A DNA stretch of 64,000 nt from Saliniramus fredricksonii (GCF_900094735.1 NZ_FMBM01000002.1:310001-374000); one strand, 5' to 3'; positions 18,395-28,022 are shown, counted from the first letter of the stretch. Translations and numbers: made by a program. The notes: a model not told the origin generated them from the letters alone.

Positions 18395-19477
18395 ATGTCG
18401 CTTTTCGAACGCTATCTCTCCGTCTGGGTCGCGCTCTGCCTGATTGCCGGGCTCACGCTGGGCGCAATCATTCCCGGCGTGTTCGATGCGCTGGCTGCGC
18501 TGGAATACGCCTCGATCAACTTCGTCGTGGCGGTGCTGATCTGGGCCATGGTCTATCCGATGATGGTGGCGGTGGATTTCTCGTCGCTGGCGCGGGTGCA
18601 TGAGCGGCCCAAGGGGCTGGTCATCACGCTGACCGTGAACTGGCTGATCAAGCCCTTCACCATGGCGGCTCTTGGGGTGTTGTTCTTCGAATTCCTTTTC
18701 GCGCCCTTCATCGAACCCGGAACGGCGGGGCAGTATATCGCCGGCATGATCCTGCTCGGCGCGGCCCCCTGCACGGCCATGGTCTTCGTCTGGTCGACGC
18801 TGACGAAGGGTGATCCGAACTACACGCTCGCACAGGTCTCGCTCAACGACGCCATCATGATCTTCGCCTATGCGCCGATCGTGGCGCTGCTGCTCGGCGT
18901 TACCGATATCAGCGTGCCGTGGGACACGCTGATCCTCTCGGTCGTGCTCTATATCGTGGTGCCGCTCACCGCCGGGGTGCTGACGCGGCTGCATCTCACG
19001 CGCGGCGCGCGCTCGCCCGCCGAGGCCGAGGCGGCGGTGGCGCGCTTCACCGCCGGGGTGAAGCCGTTTTCGATCATCGGCCTTCTGGCCACGGTGGTGC
19101 TGCTCTTCGGCTTCCAGGGCGAGGTGATCCTCACCCAGCCGCTGGTCATCGTGATGATCGCGATCCCGCTGCTGATCCAGTCCTACGGCATCTTCGCCGT
19201 GGCCTATTGGGCGGCCAAGGCCTGGGGCGTGCCGCACAAGGTGGCGGCGCCTTGCGCCATGATCGGCACGTCGAATTTCTTCGAACTCGCCGTCGCGGTG
19301 GCGATCGGCCTGTTCGGCCTCAATTCCATCGCGGCACTCGTGACCGTGGTCGGCGTGCTGGTGGAGGTGCCGGTCATGCTCTCCCTCGTCGCCTTCGCCA
19401 ACCGCACCCGCCACTGGTTCCCGCTAGACGAAGCCCCCATCCGCGCATCGCGCAAGCCGGAACAGAGCGAGCCTTGA
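18395..19477 (+). CDS. acr3: ACR3-type arsenite efflux transporter
   Basis: A 360-residue inner-membrane protein with ten hydrophobic segments, in the BASS/ACR3 superfamily. The conserved cysteine needed for arsenite transport is in [15 protein letters not shown], and the second signature is around [13 protein letters not shown]. It extrudes As(III) using the proton motive force. It forms a two-gene operon with arsR. No arsenate reductase (arsC) or arsH gene lies within the window. Confidence 0.9.
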   Translation: MSLFERYLSVWVALCLIAGLTLGAIIPGVFDALAALEYASINFVVAVLIWAMVYPMMVAVDFSSLARVHERPKGLVITLTVNWLIKPFTMAALGVLFFEFLFAPFIEPGTAGQYIAGMILLGAAPCTAMVFVWSTLTKGDPNYTLAQVSLNDAIMIFAYAPIVALLLGVTDISVPWDTLILSVVLYIVVPLTAGVLTRLHLTRGARSPAEAEAAVARFTAGVKPFSIIGLLATVVLLFGFQGEVILTQPLVIVMIAIPLLIQSYGIFAVAYWAAKAWGVPHKVAAPCAMIGTSNFFELAVAVAIGLFGLNSIAALVTVVGVLVEVPVMLSLVAFANRTRHWFPLDEAPIRASRKPEQSEP

Positions 19478-19541
19478 CGCGATTTGCGCCCCGGAGAAAG
19501 CCTCGCGCGCGGAATCCTTGCGCGGATAGGAACCGGCCGGC

Positions 19542-20315
19542 TCATGCCCGCGCATCATTGCAGATCGTCACCTGTGTTTGCCATTCCGCGCAGAGCCGCG
19601 CGATCCGATCCGGTGGCGGGGCATCCGTGATGAACCGGTCGATATCGGCGAGGGAGGCGATCCGCACCGGCGCGCTGCGGGTGAACTTCGAGCAATCCGC
19701 CGCGAGCCAGGCCTGACGCGCCTGCTTGATGATGGCCTGGCTGATGCGCACCTCGCGCACGTCGAAATCGAGCAGGTCGCCGTCCTCGTCGAGGGCGGAG
19801 GTGCCGATCACGGCGATATCGACCTTGAAGTGACCCAGCATGTCGAGCGCAATGTCGCCGACGAGACCGGCATCGGCGCGGCGCAGGACGCCGCCGGCGA
19901 CGATCACCTCGATCCCGTCATTGGCTGCGAGGATGTTGGCCACGTTGAGATTGTTGGTCACCACCATGAGATCACGATGACCGCGAAGCGCCCGCGCCAC
20001 CGCCTCGGTCGTCGTGCCGATATTCAGGAAAAGCGACGCGCCGCGCGGGATGTCGCGGGCAATCCGCGTCGCGATGCACTCCTTGGCTGGTGCGTTGAGA
20101 ATGCGGCGGTCTTCGTAGCCGATATTGGTCACGCCGGATGGCAGCACGGCCCCGCCATGAACGCGCTCGAGCCGGCCCGCATCGCACAGATCAGTCAGGT
20201 CGCGCCGGATCGTCTGCAGCGTGACACCGAAATGCGCCGCGAGATCCTCGACGGTGACGCGCCCGCTTTCGCGGGCAATCGCCAGAATTTCAGCGTGGCG
20301 GAAGGTCTGGGCCAT
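19542..20315 (-). CDS. glpR: DeoR-family repressor, GlpR-like
   Basis: A 257-residue regulator with an N-terminal DeoR helix-turn-helix (EDLAAHFGVTLQTIRRDLTDLCDAG) and a C-terminal sugar-phosphate-sensing domain (SLFLNIGTTTEAVARAL, VTNNLNVANIL, and the VGDIA and VIGTSALDEDGDL segments). DeoR/GlpR proteins release DNA on binding a phosphorylated sugar, here probably glycerol-3-phosphate. It is divergent from glpD, which fits regulation of that gene. ATG 20315 has GGGGAG four bases upstream; an in-frame extension to 20396 is not needed. Confidence 0.85.
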   Translation of the reverse strand: MAQTFRHAEILAIARESGRVTVEDLAAHFGVTLQTIRRDLTDLCDAGRLERVHGGAVLPSGVTNIGYEDRRILNAPAKECIATRIARDIPRGASLFLNIGTTTEAVARALRGHRDLMVVTNNLNVANILAANDGIEVIVAGGVLRRADAGLVGDIALDMLGHFKVDIAVIGTSALDEDGDLLDFDVREVRISQAIIKQARQAWLAADCSKFTRSAPVRIASLADIDRFITDAPPPDRIARLCAEWQTQVTICNDARA

Positions 20316-20530
20316 GCGCTCCCCGGAATCGAATGCTTCGACGTTCGTTTGCGTTCCCTCTTGGGCGAAGTCGCAACACCTGTCCAACAAAAACATCCCT
20401 TACCGGAAAAGCGACCCGCCTTCGCCCGGCATTGGAAGCTGGAATCGGAATCATACTTGCGCAGAAACGGAAAATATCACAAAGAAACGAACAGTGTGGA
20501 TGACGTGGAATCACGCAAGCGAACACAAAC

Positions 20531-20562
20531 GCAAATCCTGTCCAGAGCAAATCCTGTCCAGA
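20531..20562 (+). repeat. Perfect 16-bp tandem duplication before glpD
   Basis: The 16-mer GCAAATCCTGTCCAGA occurs twice without a gap (20531-20546 and 20547-20562). The second copy ends in the AGAGGA that serves as the glpD ribosome binding site. Confidence 0.85.
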
Positions 20563-20569
20563 GGAATCC

Positions 20570-22156
20570 ATGGCTGACACGGCACACTACGACCTCTTCG
20601 TCATCGGCGGCGGCATCAATGGCTGCGGCATTGCACGTGACGCGAGCGGTCGCGGATTATCGGTCGCGCTGGCCGAGCAGGGCGATCTGGCCCAGGCAAC
20701 ATCCTCCTCCTCCACCAAGCTGTTCCATGGCGGGCTGCGCTATCTCGAATATTTCGAATTCCGTCTGGTGCGCGAGGCCCTGATCGAGCGCGAGACATTG
20801 CTGCGCGCCATGCCGCATATCGCCTGGCCGATGCGCTTCGTGCTGCCTTTCCACAAGGATATGCGTTTCGATTCGACGACGCCGGCATCGCGGCTTCTGG
20901 CCGGTTTCATGCCCTGGTTGAAGGGGCAGCGCCCGGCCTGGCTGATCCGGCTGGGATTGTTCCTTTATGATCACATGGGCGGTCGCAAGCTGTTGCCGCC
21001 GACGCGCGCCGTCGATCTCACGCGCGCGACCGCCGGCAAGGCGTTGCAGGCGCGCTTCACCCGAGCCTATGCCTATTCCGATGTCTGGGTCGAGGATTCG
21101 CGCCTCGTCGTTCTCAACGCCCGCGATGCGCAGATGCGGGGCGCGCGGATCATGACGCGCACCCGTGTCATCTCCGCCGAGCGCGGGGCACAGCTGTGGC
21201 GGGTGCATCTCGAACATGCCGACGGGACCCGCGAGACGATCAGCGCGCGTGGCCTCGTCAATGCCGGCGGGCCCTGGGCCGGGCGCATCATCGGCGAGCA
21301 GCTCGGCATCGCGACCCGCGAGCGGGTGCGGCTGGTGCGCGGCAGCCATATCGTGACGCGCCGGCTGTTCGATCACGACAATTGCTATTTCTTCCAGGGG
21401 CGGGACGGGCGCATCATCTTCGCCATACCCTATGAACGTGATTTCACCCTGATCGGCACCACCGATCAGGAGCATGAGAGTGATCCTTCGCAGGCGCGAT
21501 GCACGCCGGAAGAGCAGGATTATCTGTGCGCCTTCGCCTCGGAATATTTCGAAAAGCCCGTCACCCGCAACGACATCGTCTGGACCTATTCCGGCGTGCG
21601 CCCGCTCTACGACGACGGCGCCAGATCGGCGACGGCGGCAACGCGGGACTACGTGCTCTCACTGGACGCGCAGGGCCCGGTCCTGCTCAACGTCTTCGGC
21701 GGCAAGATCACCACCTATCGCAAGCTCGCCGAGGCCGCGCTGCGCAAGCTCGTGCCGCACTACCCGCAGGCCGGCCCGGCCTGGACGGCGGGGGTTGCGC
21801 TGCCGGGCGGCGACTTTCCCGTCGATGGAGTCGATGCGCTCACGCAGGCGCTGTGCGCGCGCTATCCCTTTCTCGATCACGAATGGGCCCTGCGGCTGGT
21901 CCGCGCCTACGGTAGCGATGCCTTCAACCTGCTCGGTGAGGCGCGCGCGCGCGAAGATCTCGGGCGCGATTACGGCGCCACCCTCACCGATGCCGAGATC
22001 GGCTGGCTGGTCAGCCATGAATATGCCCGCAGCGCCGACGACATCCTGTGGCGGCGCAGCAAGCTCGGCCTGCGGCTCGATGCGGACGCTGCCGTCGCGA
22101 TCGAGGCGGCCGTTGCGCGCAGGGTCAGCGAAATCTCACGCGCCGCGTGCGGTTGA
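20570..22156 (+). CDS. glpD: Aerobic glycerol-3-phosphate dehydrogenase
   Basis: A 528-residue membrane-associated flavoprotein that oxidises glycerol-3-phosphate to dihydroxyacetone phosphate and passes electrons to quinone. The FAD-binding N-terminus is YDLFVIGGGINGCGIARDAS, followed by the family signature SSSSTKLFHGGLRYLEYFEF and a C-terminal DAO_C domain. No glpK or glpF lies nearby. It is divergent from glpR with a 254-bp shared regulatory region. Confidence 0.94.
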   Translation: MADTAHYDLFVIGGGINGCGIARDASGRGLSVALAEQGDLAQATSSSSTKLFHGGLRYLEYFEFRLVREALIERETLLRAMPHIAWPMRFVLPFHKDMRFDSTTPASRLLAGFMPWLKGQRPAWLIRLGLFLYDHMGGRKLLPPTRAVDLTRATAGKALQARFTRAYAYSDVWVEDSRLVVLNARDAQMRGARIMTRTRVISAERGAQLWRVHLEHADGTRETISARGLVNAGGPWAGRIIGEQLGIATRERVRLVRGSHIVTRRLFDHDNCYFFQGRDGRIIFAIPYERDFTLIGTTDQEHESDPSQARCTPEEQDYLCAFASEYFEKPVTRNDIVWTYSGVRPLYDDGARSATAATRDYVLSLDAQGPVLLNVFGGKITTYRKLAEAALRKLVPHYPQAGPAWTAGVALPGGDFPVDGVDALTQALCARYPFLDHEWALRLVRAYGSDAFNLLGEARAREDLGRDYGATLTDAEIGWLVSHEYARSADDILWRRSKLGLRLDADAAVAIEAAVARRVSEISRAACG

Positions 22157-22508
22157 GCATAACGGGGCACCCGGATCGCCGCTGCCACCCGTGCCCATCG
22201 TATCGGCAATGCGGGTCCCGCGCCGCCAGGCTGCGCTTCCAGTGTTCACAGCACAAATACCGCTGGGGAAAATAGCCGCTGGCAGCTCGCTTGAGAGCGT
22301 CATGGTGGCGGTGTTTTCCGATGATTCCGGTGGCTTATGGCAATAACAAACCGGCTTCTTGGTCCAAGGCATCATTGCGTCAGGTGGATGCCGGCTGACG
22401 GAAAGAAATGATGTGTCGAACAATAACGTGGAGCACCCGGTCTGGCTCCTTCAGATCGGCGTTCACTCTAAATTGGAATGAATATAATCAATATACTCTG
22501 CTTTAGAA
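22157..22508. other. Long intergenic region upstream of the iron-type ABC operon
   Basis: There is no convincing gene between glpD and the binding-protein gene. The first part is GC-rich and carries palindromic repeat copy 3. From about 22465 the DNA becomes very AT-rich, with CTCTAAATT at 22466-22474 facing TTTAGAA-type half-sites further right. Confidence 0.5.
22369..22414. repeat. Dispersed two-tier palindromic repeat, copy 3 (inverted)
   Basis: Outer arms are GCATCATT and AATGATGT (one wobble). Inner arms are CGTCAG and CTGACG with an 11-base loop. It lies 3' of glpD and is inverted relative to copies 1 and 2. Confidence 0.8.
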
Positions 22509-22536
22509 TTGTATTAATTTAGAAATGGAATAATAT
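22502..22536 (+). promoter_or_regulatory. Probable promoter and iron-regulator site
   Basis: TTGTAT (22509-22514), 16 bases, then TAATAT (22531-22536) makes a plausible promoter with a leader of about 140 bases. Overlapping it, TTTAGAA occurs at 22502 and 22518, and an inverted CTCTAAATT lies at 22466. TTTAGAA half-sites resemble the Irr/ICE operator of Rhizobiales, which would fit an iron-uptake operon. The arrangement is not a canonical box. Confidence 0.4.
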
Positions 22537-22680
22537 TTATTGTTGACTATCAGTAATGAATCAATAATCACTTCTGTCAGCCCGGTGGCTGGTTCGATGA
22601 TCCATGGGGGGTTCGTTCCCGATCCCAAATATCACCGGGTGTATCTTCGACGGGTCCGCGAAACAGATGTGAGAAACGCC

Positions 22681-23754
22681 ATGAAGAGCACTTTCGCCCT
22701 CGCTGCGCTATGCGCGCTCGCCATCACGCCGGTCATGGCGGACGAAATCCGCTTCACCGATCACGAAGAGCGCGTGGTAACCCTGTCCGCCCCGGCGGAG
22801 CGGATCGCCTCGATCCCGATTCCGATGGCCTCGACCCTGATCGCGATCGATGGCGGCACGGAACGGCTCGTGGGGATGAATCCGACGGCGAAATCCGCCA
22901 TCATGGAGGGGATTCTCGGGCGGATATTCCCTGAAGCCCGCGAGATCCCCTCGGACATCACGGCGCCGAACTTCATCCCGAATGTCGAGGAACTGGCCCG
23001 GGTCAATCCCGATCTCGTGATCCAATGGGCCGGACGCGGGCCGGATTACGTCGATCCGATCACCAATGCGGGCCTTGACCTGATGACGATCATGTACGGG
23101 ACCGAGGCGCGTACGCGCGAATACATGACCATGGCCGCAACAGCCATGGGCAAGCCGGAGCGCATCGAGCAGATCATCGACTGGCGCGCGGCGGTCGAGG
23201 CCGATATCGCGGCGCGCACGGCGACGATCCCGGAGGATGAGCGCCCCACGGTCCTCTACCTGCTGCGTGCTCAGGAAAACCTGCGCGCCTCCGGAACGGA
23301 AAACAATTACAATGCCTGGTATCACATGCTCGCAGGCGGTCGGAATGCCGCCGATGATCTGGTCGGGGGCTGGTCGGATATCAGCGTCGAACAGATCGCC
23401 GCCTGGGATCCGGAAGTGATCTTCCTCAATTCCTTCGAGGCCGATCTGACACTCGCGCGCATCCTCGACGATCCGATCCTGTCGCTCACCAGTGCCGCGC
23501 AATCAGGGCGCGTCTACAAGATGCCGCTCGGCGGTTATCGCTGGGATCCGCCCAACCAGGAGAGCCCGCTGACCTGGATGTGGACGGCCAATCTGCTGCA
23601 TCCGGAGGTGTTCGATTACGATCTGCGCGCCGAAATGCGCGAAGCCTATCGCGTGCTCTACGATTACGAGCTGAGCGATGCCGATATCGACGAGATCCTC
23701 TGGATCGAGATGCAGGGCGGCATGGCGCATTACGATCAGTTCGCGGCCCGATGA
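22681..23754 (+). CDS. Periplasmic binding protein of an iron-siderophore/B12-type ABC importer
   Basis: A 357-residue class III (TroA/FepB/BtuF-like) binding protein. It has a signal peptide (MKSTFALAALCALAITPVMA followed by DEI) and the two-lobe pattern: FTDHEERVVTLSAPAERIAS at the start, then NVEELARVNPDLVIQWAG and IAAWDPEVIFLNSF. Such proteins deliver chelated iron, heme or corrinoids to an FecCD permease. The ligand cannot be named. ATG 22681 is chosen because it gives a clean signal peptide. Its stop overlaps the permease start by 4 bp (ATGA). Confidence 0.85.
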   Translation: MKSTFALAALCALAITPVMADEIRFTDHEERVVTLSAPAERIASIPIPMASTLIAIDGGTERLVGMNPTAKSAIMEGILGRIFPEAREIPSDITAPNFIPNVEELARVNPDLVIQWAGRGPDYVDPITNAGLDLMTIMYGTEARTREYMTMAATAMGKPERIEQIIDWRAAVEADIAARTATIPEDERPTVLYLLRAQENLRASGTENNYNAWYHMLAGGRNAADDLVGGWSDISVEQIAAWDPEVIFLNSFEADLTLARILDDPILSLTSAAQSGRVYKMPLGGYRWDPPNQESPLTWMWTANLLHPEVFDYDLRAEMREAYRVLYDYELSDADIDEILWIEMQGGMAHYDQFAAR

Positions 23755-24803
23755 GCAGCCGGGCCCTCTCCGTGCCGGGTATCGGGGCGGGGGCCCTGCC
23801 GCTCGGCGCATTCCCGGTCATGCTGATCGGTTTGCTGATCGCGATGCTCTATGCGATCGGCGCGGGCCGGTTCGACGTGCACTGGGCCCGGATCATCGAG
23901 ATCCTGTGGCTGCGAGCCTGGGATCCGACCGGCCATCCGGAGACGATGGATGCGCGCATCGTCGAACTGGTCCGCCTCCCGCGCGTGCTGCTCGCCGCGC
24001 TGTCGGGCGCTGCCCTGGCCGTCGGCGGCGCGGCCTTGCAGGGCGTGTTTCGCAATCCGCTGGTCAGCCCGCAGGTTCTGGGGATCAGCCAGGGCGGCGC
24101 ATTCGGTGGCGCGCTCGCGATCCTGCTCGGCTATCACGGCGTTGTGCTGCTTGGCATGTCGTTCACCTTCGGCCTGCTTGCCCTCGTGCTCGTCGGCCTG
24201 CTCGCGCGGATCAACGGGCGCACCGAGGTTCTGACCGTGATCCTCGCCGGCATGATCGTGGGTGCGTTCTTTGCCGCCCTCGTCTCCGTGCTGCAATTCC
24301 TCGCTGATCCGAATTCGTCGTTGCCGGCCATCGTCTACTGGCTGATGGGCTCCTTCTCGACCGCAACCTGGCCGCGCCTCGGTCTCGCCGTGCCGGGCAT
24401 GGTGATCGGTCTGGTGATGCTGTGGGCTTTGCGTTATCGCCTCAACCTCCTCGCGCTGGAGGAAAGCGAGGCGCGGTCGCTGGGTGTCGATCCCGATCGC
24501 GAGCGCTGGTTCGTCTTCGTTGCCGCAACGCTGATGACGGGGACGAGCGTTGCCGTCGCCGGCGTGATCGGCTGGATCGGGCTGGTCATCCCCCATGCCG
24601 CGCGTCTGATCGTGGGCGAGGACCATCGCCTGCTGATCCCCGCATCGGCGCTTCTCGGGGCGACCTATCTCGTGCTCGTCGATACCCTTGCACGTACAGT
24701 GACCGCAGCCGAGATCCCCCTCGGCGTCCTGACCGCGCTGATCGGCGCCCCGGTCTTCGCCGTGCTGCTGCGGCGACACTTCACGCGTGTGGGGCAGCCA
24801 TGA
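23751..24803 (+). CDS. FecCD/BtuC-family ABC permease
   Basis: A 350-residue permease with eight to ten hydrophobic segments. Signatures are RLPRVLLAALSGAALAVGGA, QGVFRNPLVSPQVLGISQGG and, near the C-terminus, GVIGWIGLVIPHAARLIVG, the coupling-helix region that contacts the ATPase. It forms a homodimeric channel for iron-siderophore, heme or cobalamin uptake. It overlaps the binding-protein gene and the ATPase gene by 4 bp at each end, so the four genes are translationally coupled. Confidence 0.9.
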   Translation: MSSRALSVPGIGAGALPLGAFPVMLIGLLIAMLYAIGAGRFDVHWARIIEILWLRAWDPTGHPETMDARIVELVRLPRVLLAALSGAALAVGGAALQGVFRNPLVSPQVLGISQGGAFGGALAILLGYHGVVLLGMSFTFGLLALVLVGLLARINGRTEVLTVILAGMIVGAFFAALVSVLQFLADPNSSLPAIVYWLMGSFSTATWPRLGLAVPGMVIGLVMLWALRYRLNLLALEESEARSLGVDPDRERWFVFVAATLMTGTSVAVAGVIGWIGLVIPHAARLIVGEDHRLLIPASALLGATYLVLVDTLARTVTAAEIPLGVLTALIGAPVFAVLLRRHFTRVGQP

Positions 24804-25552
24804 TCGGGATCACTGACGCATCCCTGTCCTTCGGCAATCTGCGCCTCTTCGCGCGCCTGACGCTCAATGTCGCAAGCGGCCGGACCATGGCGATCCTCGG
24901 GCCTAACGGACGCGGCAAGACAACCCTTCTGCGTGCCATCCTCGGCTTCCAGAAGCTCGACCGGGGACGGCGGCATGCGCCCGACATCGTCGGCTATGTG
25001 CCCCAGCACGGCGCTTCGCAGGTCAGGCTGTCGGGGCTCGAAGTGGTTACCATGGGCCGTGCCGCACGCCGCGGCCTGTTCGGCCAGCCAGATGGTACCG
25101 ATGCGGATGCCGCCCGCGCCGCGCTGGTTCAGGTCGGGGCCTGTCATCTGGCTGATCAGAGCTATGACCGCATGTCGGGCGGCCAGCGTCAGATGGTGCT
25201 GATCGCCCGCGCGCTGGCGACGGGATCGCCCGCTCTGGTGCTCGACGAGCCCACATCCGCACTGGATCTCGGCAACCAGGCGCGCACGCTGAGCCTGATC
25301 GCGGGCCTGGGGCAGGCGCGGGAGCGCACCATCCTCTTCACCACCCACGATCCCAACCACGCCCTCGCCGTCGCCGACGATGTCGCCCTGATGATGCCGG
25401 ATGGTGAGATCGTGCAGGGGCCGGTCGGGGAGATGATCACGCCGGATCTGATGTCGCGGCTCTATGGCGTGCCCATGCACTGGGCGCGCATTGCGGAACG
25501 GGAGACACGGCGCGCCATGCTGCCGGCATTCACGGGAAGGGACGTCGCATGA
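24800..25552 (+). CDS. FepC/BtuD-type ABC ATPase
   Basis: A 250-residue ATP-binding subunit. Walker A is GPNGRGKTT (Arg where Ser or Ala is usual, which lies in a tolerated position), the signature is MSGGQRQ, Walker B is [11 protein letters not shown] and the H-loop is TTHDPNHAL. It energises the FecCD-type permease. It overlaps its neighbours by 4 bp on both sides. Confidence 0.9.
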   Translation: MIGITDASLSFGNLRLFARLTLNVASGRTMAILGPNGRGKTTLLRAILGFQKLDRGRRHAPDIVGYVPQHGASQVRLSGLEVVTMGRAARRGLFGQPDGTDADAARAALVQVGACHLADQSYDRMSGGQRQMVLIARALATGSPALVLDEPTSALDLGNQARTLSLIAGLGQARERTILFTTHDPNHALAVADDVALMMPDGEIVQGPVGEMITPDLMSRLYGVPMHWARIAERETRRAMLPAFTGRDVA

Positions 25553-26877
25553 GTGTTATCTGGTTGCATCCGGGAGGGGTGGATATTCCGGAAGGGCTGC
25601 GCGCTGCGGTAGCGCGTGGCGCGGTGACGCCGCTCGCCCAGGCCGATCTGTCGGAAGCGGTTCTGATGCGCCATTGCGGCCTCGTCACGGGCATGCTGTT
25701 CGATCAGGATGCCGCGATGGCGTTGCGACCAGCGCTGGAGCGGTTTCTCGATGCCGGCGGGCGCTGGTTCTTCAACGGTCATGTGATGCGCCCGCTCCTC
25801 GACGGCCTGATGCCATACCAGGCCATGACGGCGCCGAAGCGCAGCGATTTCGCGCTCATTGCCCGCCATCCGCACCCGGTCTTCGCCGGCATCGATATCG
25901 CGTCGCTGGAGACCAACAGGGGCGTGGCGGGTTTCTATGGCCGAGGCTGCAATCCGCCGCCGCCCGGGGCCGTCGTGATCAATACGCTCGGCCCGCGCGA
26001 CGTCGCGGTGGACTGGGTCTGGCACAGGCCGGGCGGCGGCGCCTTCTTCAGCCATGCGGGCAACGATCTCGCCCAGATCGCCACGATGCACGGGATCGGC
26101 GCGCAGATCTGGCAGAACATCGTCGCATGGGCCGCCGGCGGCGCCTGCATCAGCGGCGATGAAGCCCGGGTCGGTGCCGTCAGTTGCGATGGCCGCTGGC
26201 TGCTGCATGACACGCCCGGCATCGATGCATCCCGGGCGCCGGGCGCCCATCCGCGCCTGATCGCGACCAATGCCGGGACCTATTATCAGATCGAGGCGCT
26301 GGAAGGGGCGCGCTATCGCGCGATTTTTGACGATGTCGTCGCCCCGGAGGCGCTCGACCGGGTGCTGACCCCCGATGATACCCTGCTGGTCTCCTGTCGC
26401 ACGCCGCCAACGCGCATGATTGCGCAGCGCGAGCGGGTCGCCCGGCATCTCGAAGCCGGCGGCACCGTCATCGCCATGGGAGAGAGCCGCAGCGATCTCT
26501 GGTTGCCGCATGTCGCGTTCACGCCGGTCGAGACGAATTTCTGGTGGTGGCTCACGCCGGGGGCGGATCTCGGTCTGCGCATCGCCGCGCCGGAGCACCC
26601 GCTGATGTCGGGCATGGTGGATCGCGATGTCACCTGGCATCTGCATGGCTGGTTCGTGCCGCCGGAGGGTGCCGAGGTCCTCGTCACGGACGACGAAGGT
26701 CGTGTGATCGCCTATGATGATCGCGTCTCCACGCCCGGGCGCATGATCGTCACCTCGCTCGATCCGATGTATCACCATGGCAGCCGCTTCATGCCGGCAA
26801 CGACGCGGTTTCTCGACCGGTTCCTGCCCAATCTGCGCGGCCTGCTGGAAATTTCAGCGGAAAACCACGGTGCGTGA
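25549..26877 (+). CDS. Unrecognised protein coupled to the iron-type ABC operon
   Basis: A 442-residue soluble protein without signal peptide or membrane helices. By eye it has two alpha/beta halves that each resemble a class I glutamine-amidotransferase or ThuA-like fold. The first half has LMRHCGLVTGMLFDQDA followed by LERFLDAGGRWFFNGHVMRP. The second has LTPDDTLLVSCRTPP followed by ARHLEAGGTVIAMGESRSDL. The C-terminal part is rich in Trp and His (NFWWWL, DVTWHLHGWFVPPEG). I see no complete Cys-His-Glu triad. Its start overlaps the ATPase stop (ATGA), so it belongs to the transport operon and may process the imported ligand. Its 3' end overlaps purU by 24 bp tail-to-tail. Confidence 0.6.
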   Translation: MSVIWLHPGGVDIPEGLRAAVARGAVTPLAQADLSEAVLMRHCGLVTGMLFDQDAAMALRPALERFLDAGGRWFFNGHVMRPLLDGLMPYQAMTAPKRSDFALIARHPHPVFAGIDIASLETNRGVAGFYGRGCNPPPPGAVVINTLGPRDVAVDWVWHRPGGGAFFSHAGNDLAQIATMHGIGAQIWQNIVAWAAGGACISGDEARVGAVSCDGRWLLHDTPGIDASRAPGAHPRLIATNAGTYYQIEALEGARYRAIFDDVVAPEALDRVLTPDDTLLVSCRTPPTRMIAQRERVARHLEAGGTVIAMGESRSDLWLPHVAFTPVETNFWWWLTPGADLGLRIAAPEHPLMSGMVDRDVTWHLHGWFVPPEGAEVLVTDDEGRVIAYDDRVSTPGRMIVTSLDPMYHHGSRFMPATTRFLDRFLPNLRGLLEISAENHGA

Positions 26878-27702
26878 GCCGTTCGGAAGGACACGGCGCT
26901 CCAGATGATAGCGCACGGCGCGGGCGAGGACCGAGCACTCGACGTCACGGCCCGCCGCCATCAGTTCGTCGGCGCTCATCGTATGATCAACGCGGGTGAC
27001 GTCCTGCTCGATGATCGGGCCCTCGTCGAGATCGGCGGTGACGTAATGCGCCGTTGCGCCGATCAGCTTCACCCCGCGCTTGTGCGCCTGGCTATAGGGG
27101 GCCGCACCCTTGAAGCTGGGCAGGAAGGAGTGGTGGATGTTGATGATCCGCCCCGGCATGGTTTCGCAGAATCCCGGCGACAAGACCTGCATGTAACGCG
27201 CGAGCACGACGAGATCGATACCCTGATCCGCGATCAGATCACGCAGCTTTGCCTCCTGCTCGGACTTGTTCTGCGCCCGTACCGGCAGATGGTGGAAGGG
27301 CACGTCGTAGCTGGCGGCGAGACGGTAGAAATCGCGATGGTTCGAGACCACCGCCACGACTTCCGCCGGCAACAGGCCGGAGCCGTAGCGATAGAGCAGG
27401 TCGTTGAGGCAATGGCCGAATTTCGAGGCCATCAGCAGCACGCGCGGGCGGTCCTCGGCCCCGTTGATCGCCCATTCCATGCCGAATGCCCCGGCGACAC
27501 TCTCGCTGAAACCGGCGCGCAGCGCCGCGTGATCCTGTGCGATCTCGAAGCGCACCCGCATGAAGAAACGCCCGGTCTCCGGGTCGTTGTATTGTGCGCT
27601 CTCCAGAATATTTCCCTCACGCCCCGCAAGAAACCCGGCGACGGCGGCAACGATGCCGATCCGGTCGGGGCAGGAGAGGGTGAGGATGTAGCGGCATGTC
27701 AT
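26854..27702 (-). CDS. purU: Formyltetrahydrofolate deformylase
   Basis: A 282-residue enzyme that hydrolyses 10-formyl-THF to formate and THF, balancing one-carbon pools and supplying formate. It has an N-terminal ACT domain (LTLSCPDRIGIVAAVAGFLA) and a formyltransferase-fold catalytic domain with the signature INIHHSFLPSFKGAAPY and the ATAHYVTADLDEGPIIEQD segment holding the catalytic Asp. Length and order match PurU. Confidence 0.93.
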   Translation of the reverse strand: MTCRYILTLSCPDRIGIVAAVAGFLAGREGNILESAQYNDPETGRFFMRVRFEIAQDHAALRAGFSESVAGAFGMEWAINGAEDRPRVLLMASKFGHCLNDLLYRYGSGLLPAEVVAVVSNHRDFYRLAASYDVPFHHLPVRAQNKSEQEAKLRDLIADQGIDLVVLARYMQVLSPGFCETMPGRIINIHHSFLPSFKGAAPYSQAHKRGVKLIGATAHYVTADLDEGPIIEQDVTRVDHTMSADELMAAGRDVECSVLARAVRYHLERRVLPNGSRTVVFR

Positions 27703-27911
27703 GGTTTTCAGAGCCCGCGAATGATCTGTCCGCGCGCCACAAAACGCGCGATGCCGAGTGATTGTTGAACCGCCATGGCGTCAGGCGCAAGCGGTAATGC
27801 GCCACCTGCCCTGTAATTCAGGATTGTGACATGAATCCGCGCCTCCTGATCCAGTCTGAAAGCCTTACTGGCCGATCTGCCGACAGTATGTTGTCTTCTT
27901 CGGCATGATCC

Positions 27912-27939
27912 TTGCTCGGGACAAAGAAATGTTTATAAT
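27912..27939 (+). promoter_or_regulatory. Near-consensus promoter
   Basis: TTGCTC, a 16-base spacer and a perfect TATAAT (27934-27939) lie 84 bases before the gene at 28023. The other bases of the 320-bp gap after purU show no further structure. Confidence 0.6.
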
Positions 27940-28022
27940 TTTAGATTGTAATGTCGTGATGGCGCTCCGCGACGATGCATGGTCCGGACTGTAGCGCCGC
28001 GATGATCTGGTGAGGCATGATC

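Noticed and set aside
17954-19414. A 486-codon minus-strand frame
   Set aside because: It is antisense to arsR-acr3; the product is a His/Arg/Asp-rich shadow sequence.
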